Positions 57,567 to 64,000 of a DNA stretch of 64,000 bases are shown here, piece after piece (within the stretch, counting starts at the first letter, position 1; the number at the start of each line of letters is the position of its first letter). The notes beneath the pieces are model-generated. The model did not search any database. It worked only from the letters and a program-made list of their open reading frames with translations, and was not told the DNA's origin. Location: positions 39,757-103,756 of the forward strand of contig NZ_JAJQTQ010000016.1 in assembly GCF_029081005.1 (NCBI RefSeq). Direction: 5' to 3'. The translations under genes and the position numbers were made by a program. Source of the stretch: Halomonas elongata. Its GTDB lineage: Bacteria > Pseudomonadota > Gammaproteobacteria > Pseudomonadales > Halomonadaceae.

Positions 57567-58763
57567 ATGCTGCACCGAGAACTATCGACGGCCGTGCTGG
57601 TTGCCGTCGGCGCCTTTGCCCAGGGGATGGCGTCCTACGCCACGGCGGGCTTGCTTCCCATGATCGCGACCGAATTATCGGTTTCCGTGTCGTTGGCGGC
57701 CCAACTGGTGACGGCCTTCACCCTGGCCTACGGGCTGGGGTCGCCGCTCCTGGTGGCGGTCCTGCCGGCCCATCGGCAACGCGCCGGGCTGCTGGGCGCG
57801 TTGGCGGTATTCGTGATCGCCAATGTCGCCAGTGCGCTGGCGGGAGGAATCGTTACCCTGGTCGCGTTGCGGGCCGTGGCCGGCGTTGGCGCCGGTGTCT
57901 ATCTGGCCCTGGGCATTGCGGCGTCGGCGAGTCTGGTTGGAGAACAGCGGCGGGGGCAGGCCATCGCCATCGTCATGGGGGGCATGGCCAGTGGGACCGT
58001 GCTGGGGGTGCCGGTGAGCCTGCTGTTGGCGGAGCGCCTGGGCTGGCAGGCCGCTTTCTGGCTGATCGCCATGCTCGGTGGGCTGACCCTGCTTGGTATG
58101 TTGTGGCGCCTGCCGCCGCTGCCCGAGACACCGGCAATCTCCATGCGAAGCAAGCTGGCGGTCATGGCGGAGAGGCGTGTCGTCGCCATATTGAGCGTTT
58201 CGCTGCTCGCCGCCATCGCGAGTCTGGGGATGTACACCTTCATTGCCCCCTTCGTCGCGGCCTATGCCGAGGGGGGAACGACCTCGATCACTCCCTATCT
58301 CTGGGTCTGGGGCATCGGAGGGGTAGCCGGCAGCTTCCTGGTCGGTACCGTCGTGGATCGAATGAGGGGGCCCAGGGTCACGCTTGGCATCATGCTGCTG
58401 CTGACGTTGTCGCTGCTCCTGCTGCCGTTGCTGGCGCCGTATCGGCTGGCGCTGACGATGCTGCCGCTTGTCGTCTGGGGCGCCGTCGGCTGGGCGCTTC
58501 AAGTGCCGCAGAACGATGAGCTGTTCAAGGCGCGACGCACGGCCGGCGACGGCCACCTGGCGATCGCGTTGAACGAGTCGGCCCTGTACCTGGGCAGTGC
58601 CATCGGCTCGGCCGCCGGTGGGTTGATGCTCGCCATGCAGTGGCCGGTCTGGGGGCTGGCCGCCGGGGCCGCGGTCGTCGCGGCACTCGGGGCGGTGTTG
58701 CAAGGCGTACTGGTGATTCAGGAAGGACGGCGTGGCGGGGAGATCGACACGCCCATCGCCTGA
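57567..58763 (+). CDS. MFS efflux transporter (DHA1 type)
   Basis: 398 residues with 12 membrane helices. Features of the drug:H+ antiporter 1 group include the N-terminal FAQGMASYATAGLLPMIATEL, motif C-like GGMASGTVLGVPVSLLLAERLGWQAAFW in helix 5 and a polar VVDRMRGPR in loop 8-9. AAGGAGGAG lies upstream of the ATG. Function is probably export of a small toxic or amino-acid-like compound under control of the divergent regulator. Confidence 0.9.
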   Translation: MLHRELSTAVLVAVGAFAQGMASYATAGLLPMIATELSVSVSLAAQLVTAFTLAYGLGSPLLVAVLPAHRQRAGLLGALAVFVIANVASALAGGIVTLVALRAVAGVGAGVYLALGIAASASLVGEQRRGQAIAIVMGGMASGTVLGVPVSLLLAERLGWQAAFWLIAMLGGLTLLGMLWRLPPLPETPAISMRSKLAVMAERRVVAILSVSLLAAIASLGMYTFIAPFVAAYAEGGTTSITPYLWVWGIGGVAGSFLVGTVVDRMRGPRVTLGIMLLLTLSLLLLPLLAPYRLALTMLPLVVWGAVGWALQVPQNDELFKARRTAGDGHLAIALNESALYLGSAIGSAAGGLMLAMQWPVWGLAAGAAVVAALGAVLQGVLVIQEGRRGGEIDTPIA

Positions 58764-58847
58764 TCCGGCCCCGCGACTTGCCTGCGTGGCAAGTGCTTGG
58801 CACTGTCGGATTTTTCAGGTTCTCCGCAGATTCGAATGGAATCCGAT

Positions 58848-59306
58848 ATGTCGACGTTCTCCCGTGTTGCCCCGGATGCGGTGCCCATGGCGTTGTTGCT
58901 GCTGGCGGATCCGTCCGAGGATCACATTGGCACTTACCTCGAGGGAGCCCTGTGCTATCTGGCCAAGGATGATGGGCAGGCGGTCGGAGCCTGTGTCCTC
59001 AGCATCAATCGCACGGGAGTGCTGGAGCTGTTCAACATCGCCGTGGCGACCGAGGTACAGGCAAAGGGCATTGGCACGGCGCTACTCGAACATGTCATTG
59101 CCGATGCTCGGGCGCAGGGCTATGAGCGCATCGAACTCGGAACCGGCACCTTCGGTCATCAATTGGCCTTCTACCAGCGTGTCGGTTTCCGGGTCGAGGC
59201 GGTGGTCAGGGGGCACTTTCTCGATCACTACGACGAACCGATCCATGAGCAGGGAATTCAGCACAAGGACATGCTGCGTCTGGGATTGACGCTGTTTCCG
59301 GGATGA
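58848..59306 (+). CDS. GNAT-family N-acetyltransferase
   Basis: 152 residues. The acetyl-CoA loop is VATEVQAKGIGTALLEHVI (motif A) and LAFYQRVGFR (motif B). The substrate is not evident. The ATG at 58848 is used; an ATG at 58836 adds four residues. It follows the MFS gene by 84 bases and may share its transcript. Confidence 0.85.
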   Translation: MSTFSRVAPDAVPMALLLLADPSEDHIGTYLEGALCYLAKDDGQAVGACVLSINRTGVLELFNIAVATEVQAKGIGTALLEHVIADARAQGYERIELGTGTFGHQLAFYQRVGFRVEAVVRGHFLDHYDEPIHEQGIQHKDMLRLGLTLFPG

Positions 59307-59423
59307 TCCGATCCACTTGACGTCAACCCAACGGCGCTTTGTCGCGGCCAAACGACGAGCCGATACAGGCGGCATGCCTAATGGGGCTGTCGACCCATGA
59401 AAATCGGTTCGAGATTCATCCGT

Positions 59424-59996
59424 TTAGAATGACGCTGGTGTCACAAACCAGATAACCGTGGTCTCGTCGTCACTCAGATTCCGGTGTGCATGTGGCTCGC
59501 TGCTGGTGAACGACAGGCAGTCCCCTCCATTCAGGATATAGCGCTCGTCGGCGACCTCGATTTCCAGGGTGCCCTTGAGTACCAGGACGGCTTCGTGCCC
59601 CTTGTGCGAATAAGGCTCGCTCCTGGTGCCAGGCGGATAGGTTGAATAGATCACTTCCAGGTTGTTGTTGCTGCGGGGGGTCAGGAGTTGATCGACGATA
59701 CCGTCCTGATACTCAATCTCGATACGCTGCTCTTTTCTGACAAGGCGCTCATGGTGAGGATGGGCTTCGTCGTGTGCCTCACCTTTGGGGTCCGAGAACA
59801 ACCACTGCATGGTGACGCCGAGCGCCTGAGCGACTTCTACCAGCGAGGCGACCGAGGGTTGACTGATGCCGCGCTCGATCTGGCTCAGGTAGCCATGGGA
59901 GAGGCCGGTACGCTGGGAAAGTTGCATCAGGGTTAGGCCCTTGAGCTTGCGCAGGCTACGAATCCTGGACCCCTGAAGCCGAGTGTTGCTCACCAT
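59424..59996 (-). CDS. XRE-family regulator with C-terminal cupin domain
   Basis: 190 residues. An N-terminal helix-turn-helix (RIRSLRKLKGLTLMQLSQRTGLSHGYLSQIERGISQPSVASL, in pieces) is joined to a cupin domain with the motif PYSHKGHEAVLVLKGTLEIEV and HAHRNLS. This layout is that of PuuR and of regulators of amine and osmolyte catabolism. It is divergent from the symporter-DgcA-ETF operon across 175 AT-rich bases and is its likely regulator. Confidence 0.9.
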   Translation of the reverse strand: MVSNTRLQGSRIRSLRKLKGLTLMQLSQRTGLSHGYLSQIERGISQPSVASLVEVAQALGVTMQWLFSDPKGEAHDEAHPHHERLVRKEQRIEIEYQDGIVDQLLTPRSNNNLEVIYSTYPPGTRSEPYSHKGHEAVLVLKGTLEIEVADERYILNGGDCLSFTSSEPHAHRNLSDDETTVIWFVTPASF

Positions 59997-60094
59997 GCCG
60001 CTTCCTGCCTTGTTGGGGAAATTCCCTTAGTGTTGCACACCGCGCTTCCAGATGTCGCCAATAGAGAAATAATACTAAAGTTTTATCTATATAT

Positions 60095-60120
60095 GTGAAA
60101 TTTTATAGCTATATTTTCAC
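60095..60120. promoter_or_regulatory. Inverted repeats in the AT-rich divergent region before the symporter gene
   Basis: GTGAAA (60095-60100) and TTTCAC (60115-60120) bracket the 10-bp palindrome TATAGCTATA (60104-60113). The surrounding 70 bases are very AT-rich against a GC-rich background. Likely promoter with operator for the XRE-cupin regulator. Confidence 0.5.
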
Positions 60121-60171
60121 ACCGAGGGATATCTGTCCCTTCAGGCTAGACATCATGACAAGGACAAGCCG

Positions 60172-61935
60172 ATGAATATCTACTTCTGGGGGCTGCTGGT
60201 CAGCCTCGCTCTCTATCTATTGGTCGGCAACTACGCCGGTCGCAAGGTCCAGGGGTTGGACGACTACTTCGTTGCCGGGCGGCGTGCGCCGACCTTGCTG
60301 ATCGTGGGGACCTTGATCGCGAGCTTTTTGAGTACCAACGCTTTTCTCGCCGAGACGGGCTTTGCCTACGATGGCTATGCCTTTCTGATGCTTGCTCTTG
60401 TCGGCGTCAATACTAGTGGGTACGTGATCGGAGCGGTGTTCTTCGGGCGTTTCGTTCGTCGTAGCCGGGCCCTGACCATTCCCGAGTTCTTCGCGAGGCG
60501 CTTCGATTCCCGTGCCATGCAGATACTCGCTGGCATCACCACCGTGATCGGTCTGACTGCCTACTTGCTGGCCGTCACTCAAGGCGGCTCGATCCTGATC
60601 GCCGACGTGGCGGGTATCCCCACGGGCGTAGCACTGCTGCTGATGTGGCTTGGTTATATGGTGTTCACACTCTATTCCGGCTCTCGCGGCGTCGTACTGA
60701 CGGACACCATCATGTTCTTGCTATTCACCCTGGTCTCTATCCTCGCGCTGCCCTACCTGTTCGGTGAAGGCGGAAGTTGGCAGTCGACTCTGGATGCGCT
60801 CGCCACTTACGAAGTCAAGCCAGGAATCGTTGCCTGGCATGGCCTGAGTGGAGAGGGAGCCTATTGGGACTCAGGGCGAGAGGCACTGACCTGGGCGTTA
60901 ATACTGGGCGTGTCCTGGTCACTGGTGCTGGCGGTCAGCCCATGGCAGACCAGCCGTTATCTGATGGCCAAAAGCGAGCAGGTGGTCGTGCGCTCGGCCT
61001 GCATTTCTGGACTGGTGCTTGCTGCCCTGTATGTGGTGCTGATGTTCGGCGGTGCGGCCATCAACCTGGCCAACCCGGACATCACACCTTCCGAGCGGGT
61101 CATGGTGTGGGCTGGAATGAACATGATGCCTACCTTGCTTGGTACTCTGTTGATCTCGGGAATCATGGCTGCGGCCCTGTCGTCCTGCTCGACCTTTCTA
61201 TCGCTGATCGGCTTCAGCGTGTCCAACGACATTCTCAGCGCTTCCCGTCACGACGAGACCAGATCTCTTCGCACCAGCCGGATCATCATGTTCGTGGCGG
61301 CCACCATCAGCTTGCTGCTGGCCTATTTCCAGCCGCCGGCGGTGATGTGGATCACCTACTTCGCGGGGACGCTGTTCGCTTCGTCCTGGGGCCCGGTGGC
61401 CTTCCTGAGTATCTGGAGCCGACGGGTCACCGCGCCCGCGGCTTTCGTCGGCATGTTGGTCGGCTTCGTCGTCAACATTGGCGCCAAGCTGCTGGACCAG
61501 GCCGGGATGGTGTCACTGCCTGTCTATCTGGATCCCTTCATCCTTGGCTTTGTCATTAACCTGGTGTGTCTGGTGGGGATTTCCCGTGCTACTCGGCCCC
61601 GGGCAGCCGCCCTGCGTTTCTTCGACGAGCTGCATCAAACCCCGGAGCATGAGCTCGACCCTGTCGAGGTGAAAAAGACCCTGGCCTGGCCCTTGGTGGT
61701 CATGGTTGCCGGCCTCGCTATCGCTGGGTTGCTGGTCGCCTTCTATGCGATGCCCTATGCCGAGGCGCTGGAGCGAGATTTTTCACTATTCAGTGGCGAG
61801 AGCCTGCTGTCGATCGGCTACGGCCTCTCGGTCTTCTGTGTGGGGCTGCTGGCCTTCTGGCAGGTGCAGCGCGTCTACGGCCGTCCGTCCCGTCGTCGGA
61901 TAGCATCTCAACAAGCCACGGAGGCTCGTCAATGA
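60172..61935 (+). CDS. Sodium:solute symporter (SSS family)
   Basis: 587 residues with about 13 membrane helices. SSS landmarks are DDYFVAGRRAP after helix 1, LSTNAFLAETGFAYDG with the unwound helix 1 region, and SGIMAAALSSCSTFLSLIGFSVSNDI in helix 8, where the sodium-site Ser residues lie. The next gene overlaps by four bases. The substrate is probably the N-methylated compound handled by the DgcA-like enzyme, although other SSS clients are possible. Confidence 0.92.
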   Translation: MNIYFWGLLVSLALYLLVGNYAGRKVQGLDDYFVAGRRAPTLLIVGTLIASFLSTNAFLAETGFAYDGYAFLMLALVGVNTSGYVIGAVFFGRFVRRSRALTIPEFFARRFDSRAMQILAGITTVIGLTAYLLAVTQGGSILIADVAGIPTGVALLLMWLGYMVFTLYSGSRGVVLTDTIMFLLFTLVSILALPYLFGEGGSWQSTLDALATYEVKPGIVAWHGLSGEGAYWDSGREALTWALILGVSWSLVLAVSPWQTSRYLMAKSEQVVVRSACISGLVLAALYVVLMFGGAAINLANPDITPSERVMVWAGMNMMPTLLGTLLISGIMAAALSSCSTFLSLIGFSVSNDILSASRHDETRSLRTSRIIMFVAATISLLLAYFQPPAVMWITYFAGTLFASSWGPVAFLSIWSRRVTAPAAFVGMLVGFVVNIGAKLLDQAGMVSLPVYLDPFILGFVINLVCLVGISRATRPRAAALRFFDELHQTPEHELDPVEVKKTLAWPLVVMVAGLAIAGLLVAFYAMPYAEALERDFSLFSGESLLSIGYGLSVFCVGLLAFWQVQRVYGRPSRRRIASQQATEARQ

Positions 61936-63893
61936 GTGCCCCTGAGCTCTTTTCCAACCTTTTCTCGCCGTTTCGCATCGGACGATGCACGATTCCCAAC
62001 CGGATCGTCTTCACCGGACACGATACCTGCCTGCCTGAGGATGGCACGGTCAACGATGCCCTGGTGGCCTATCTCGAGAAGCGCGCGCGCCATGGCACTG
62101 GGCTGATCGTGTTGCAGGTTTCCGGGGTGCATGACAGTGCGCGCTATACGTCACACTTGCTGATGGCCAATGATGATGCCTGCATCCCCGGCTATCGGCG
62201 ACTGGCCGAGGCATGTGGCCGGCACGGCAGCGTTCTGTTCGCACAGTTGTTCCATCCCGGCCGCGAAATCATGGAATCGGCGGACGGTCTAAAACCGGTC
62301 GCCTACTCTGCCTCCGGTGTACCTCAGGAGAGATTCCACGTGATGCCGCGAGGCCTGTCACGCGGCAGGATCCAGGAAATCGTCGAGAGCTTCGCTGCCG
62401 CCGCCCGGCGCATGCATGAGGCCGGGATTCAGGGTGTGGAGATCCTTGCAAGCCACGGCTACTTGCCGGCGCAGTTTCTCAACCCCCTGGTCAACCAGCG
62501 GGACGATGAGTACGGCGGCAGCTTCGCCAACCGAGTGCGTTTCCTGGAAGACGTCATCGCTGCTATTCGGCACGAGGTTGGCGATGGCCTGGCGGTGGGG
62601 CTGAGAATCTCCTGCGACGAGCGAGACGAGCAGGGGATCGGGGAAGACGTCGCCATTGCTACTCTGCGGCACCTCGAGGCACGTCTCGACTATGCCAGCA
62701 TCGTGGCAGGAACGTCGGCCACGCTTGGTGGCTCGGTGCATATCGTGCCGCCGATGACTTATGAAAGCGCCTATCTACGTGACGAGGCGCGATCCTTACG
62801 GGCCGGCCTGTCCCTGCCGCTGATCCTCACCGGCCGCATTAACCAGCCTCACGAGGCCGAGGAGGCGATTCGCTCCGGGGCAGCGGACCTGTGCGGCATG
62901 ACTCGGGCACTGATCTGTGATCCGGCGATGCCGACCAAGGCCCTGCATAACGACGCTGATGGCATTCGTGCCTGCATCGGTTGCAACCAGGCTTGCATCG
63001 GACACTTCCATCGCGGTCTGCCGATCTCCTGCATCCAGTATCCGGAATCGGGTCGTGAGTTGAGCTACGACGCGCTCGGTGGCGCCGAAACTTCGCGGCG
63101 GGTGGCCGTGATCGGTGGAGGGCCGGCAGGCATGAAGGCTGCCGTGGTGGCTGCCGCCCGGGGGCATGACGTCACCCTTTTCGAGGCCGAGCGGCGCCTT
63201 GGCGGACAGGCCAACCAGGCCCAACTGCTGCCGGGGCGAAGCGAGTTCGGCGGGCTGGTCACCAACCTGGTCGAGGAGCTCAAACGCACCGACGTCGAGG
63301 TGTCGACCCAACGCCGAGTGACCCCGGAAGTCCTGGTCGAGGAAGGCTTCGAGCGGGTGCTGGTGGCTACCGGGGCACGGCCTTATACCCCGCCCCTCGA
63401 GCGTCTGGGCGAGTTGCCGGTGAGCCAGGCTGTCGAGCTGCTCGGAGGTGCGTCGCTGCCCGGGGGGCATGTGGTGGTCTACGACACTCAGGGCGACTGG
63501 GTCGGGCTAGGGATAGCCGAGCTACTGGCCCGGGAAGGCGCTCGGGTGACCCTGGCGATCAACGGCCTGCATCCCGGCGAGGCGTTGCAGAGTTATGTGC
63601 GTGACTCCACCGTGGCTCGGCTTCACGACCTGGGCATCCGAATGATGACCTATGCCCGGGCATTCGGCATCGACGACGACAGCATCTACCTCTATCACAC
63701 CGCTGGGGGCGAGCCGATGGTGATCGAGGACGTCGATCACCTGGTGCTGTCCTGTGGCGGCATGCCAAACGTCTCGCCCGAGGACGAGGACCGCTGGGCG
63801 GCGCTGCCGGTTAGCTTTCTCGGCGATTGCCTGGCCCCTCGTACTGCCGAGGAAGCGGTCTATGATGGTCTGAAAGCCGCCATGGCCATTTGA
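61932..63893 (+). CDS. DgcA-like NADH:flavin oxidoreductase / N-demethylase subunit
   Basis: 653 residues. The N-terminal TIM barrel (about 1-360) belongs to the old yellow enzyme group (FSPFRIGRCTIPNRIVFTGHDT, GVEILASHGYLPAQFLNPLVNQRDDEYGGS, in pieces). The iron-sulfur motif CIGCNQAC-x11-C follows at about 350, then a NAD(P)/FAD domain with VIGGGPAGMKAAVVAAARGHDVTLFEAE. The architecture is that of 2,4-dienoyl-CoA reductase, trimethylamine dehydrogenase and the dimethylglycine demethylase DgcA. The immediately following etfB gene and preceding symporter favour an N-demethylase passing electrons to ETF. Candidate substrates are dimethylglycine, N-methylproline or other methylamines. Confidence 0.85.
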   Translation: MSAPELFSNLFSPFRIGRCTIPNRIVFTGHDTCLPEDGTVNDALVAYLEKRARHGTGLIVLQVSGVHDSARYTSHLLMANDDACIPGYRRLAEACGRHGSVLFAQLFHPGREIMESADGLKPVAYSASGVPQERFHVMPRGLSRGRIQEIVESFAAAARRMHEAGIQGVEILASHGYLPAQFLNPLVNQRDDEYGGSFANRVRFLEDVIAAIRHEVGDGLAVGLRISCDERDEQGIGEDVAIATLRHLEARLDYASIVAGTSATLGGSVHIVPPMTYESAYLRDEARSLRAGLSLPLILTGRINQPHEAEEAIRSGAADLCGMTRALICDPAMPTKALHNDADGIRACIGCNQACIGHFHRGLPISCIQYPESGRELSYDALGGAETSRRVAVIGGGPAGMKAAVVAAARGHDVTLFEAERRLGGQANQAQLLPGRSEFGGLVTNLVEELKRTDVEVSTQRRVTPEVLVEEGFERVLVATGARPYTPPLERLGELPVSQAVELLGGASLPGGHVVVYDTQGDWVGLGIAELLAREGARVTLAINGLHPGEALQSYVRDSTVARLHDLGIRMMTYARAFGIDDDSIYLYHTAGGEPMVIEDVDHLVLSCGGMPNVSPEDEDRWAALPVSFLGDCLAPRTAEEAVYDGLKAAMAI

Positions 63894-63914
63894 ACTCAAG
63901 GGAGTAAACGCACG

Positions 63915-64000
63915 ATGAAGATTCTCGTCGCGGTCAAACGCGTCATCGACTACAACGTCAAGATCCGGGTCAAGCCGGACCACAGCGACGTCGACCTGAC
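63915..64000 (+). CDS. Electron transfer flavoprotein beta subunit, 5' part (cut by window end)
   Basis: Only the first 28 codons are inside the window. The N-terminus MKILVAVKRVIDYNVKIRVK is typical of EtfB. GGGAG precedes the ATG. With EtfA, expected downstream, it would carry electrons from the DgcA-like enzyme to the respiratory chain. Confidence 0.85.
   Translation, partial: MKILVAVKRVIDYNVKIRVKPDHSDVDL

Overview
The window looks like a chromosomal segment of a moderately halophilic gammaproteobacterium of the Halomonadaceae (Halomonas/Chromohalobacter type). The basis is high GC, a glnA-glnL-glnG nitrogen block with sigma-54/NtrC sites, many TRAP and TTT importers, osmolyte-type genes, and a gulonate/mannonate cluster of the kind I recall from Chromohalobacter salexigens. 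No rRNA, tRNA, insertion sequence, phage or CRISPR array was seen. Assignments come from reading the translations and motifs; no database search was run.

Layout. 1-1450: the 3' end of a DddP-like M24 enzyme and a betaine-type binding protein. 1451-7452: glnA, a HigBA toxin-antitoxin pair, a DUF4124 envelope protein and glnL-glnG, with NtrC and sigma-54 sites before glnA and glnL. 7663-11055 (minus): POT peptide transporter plus Xaa-Pro aminopeptidase. 11383-16608: HMG-CoA lyase, CaiB-family CoA-transferase and a TctCBA importer, probably one catabolic unit for a 3-hydroxy-3-methylglutarate-like acid. 16682-21124: housekeeping genes (dGTPase, RNase T2, NERD protein, sirtuin, YciH). 21175-25074: LuxR-type regulator diverging from an omega-aminotransferase and an APC permease.

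25168-35149: FMN 2-hydroxyacid dehydrogenase diverging from a GntR-led operon (ManD, zinc dehydrogenase, TRAP DctPQM, UxuB, UxuA), read as an L-gulonate/D-mannonate route to 2-keto-3-deoxygluconate. 35165-48677: xylose/xylo-oligosaccharide locus with a FAH-family XylX-like enzyme, ROK repressor XylR, xylose dehydrogenase, ABC importer, GH43 beta-xylosidase, LamB-type porin, sugar MFS porter and SMP-30 lactonase. Three promoters share a 21-bp dyad TTAGT-N11-ACTAA, the likely XylR operator. The enzymes fit an oxidative (Weimberg) route, but xylonate dehydratase and the final semialdehyde dehydrogenase are not in the window.

48685-55575 (minus): PtxS-like LacI regulator, kinase, reductase, TRAP DctPQM and a YieH-like phosphatase, read as 2-ketogluconate use with a TRAP importer in place of the usual MFS porter. 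A second YieH-like paralogue follows at 55761-56435. 56595-59306: MmyB-type regulator diverging from an MFS efflux pump, and a GNAT acetyltransferase. 59424-64000: XRE-cupin regulator diverging from a sodium/solute symporter, a DgcA-like demethylase flavoprotein and the start of etfB, probably uptake and oxidative demethylation of an N-methylated compound.

The most promising less-described items are the HMG-type acid operon, the XylR operator set, the 13-bp-period NtrC array before glnL, the DddP-like enzyme lacking the recalled catalytic Asp, the LuxR gene with no ordinary start codon, and the SSS-DgcA-ETF unit.
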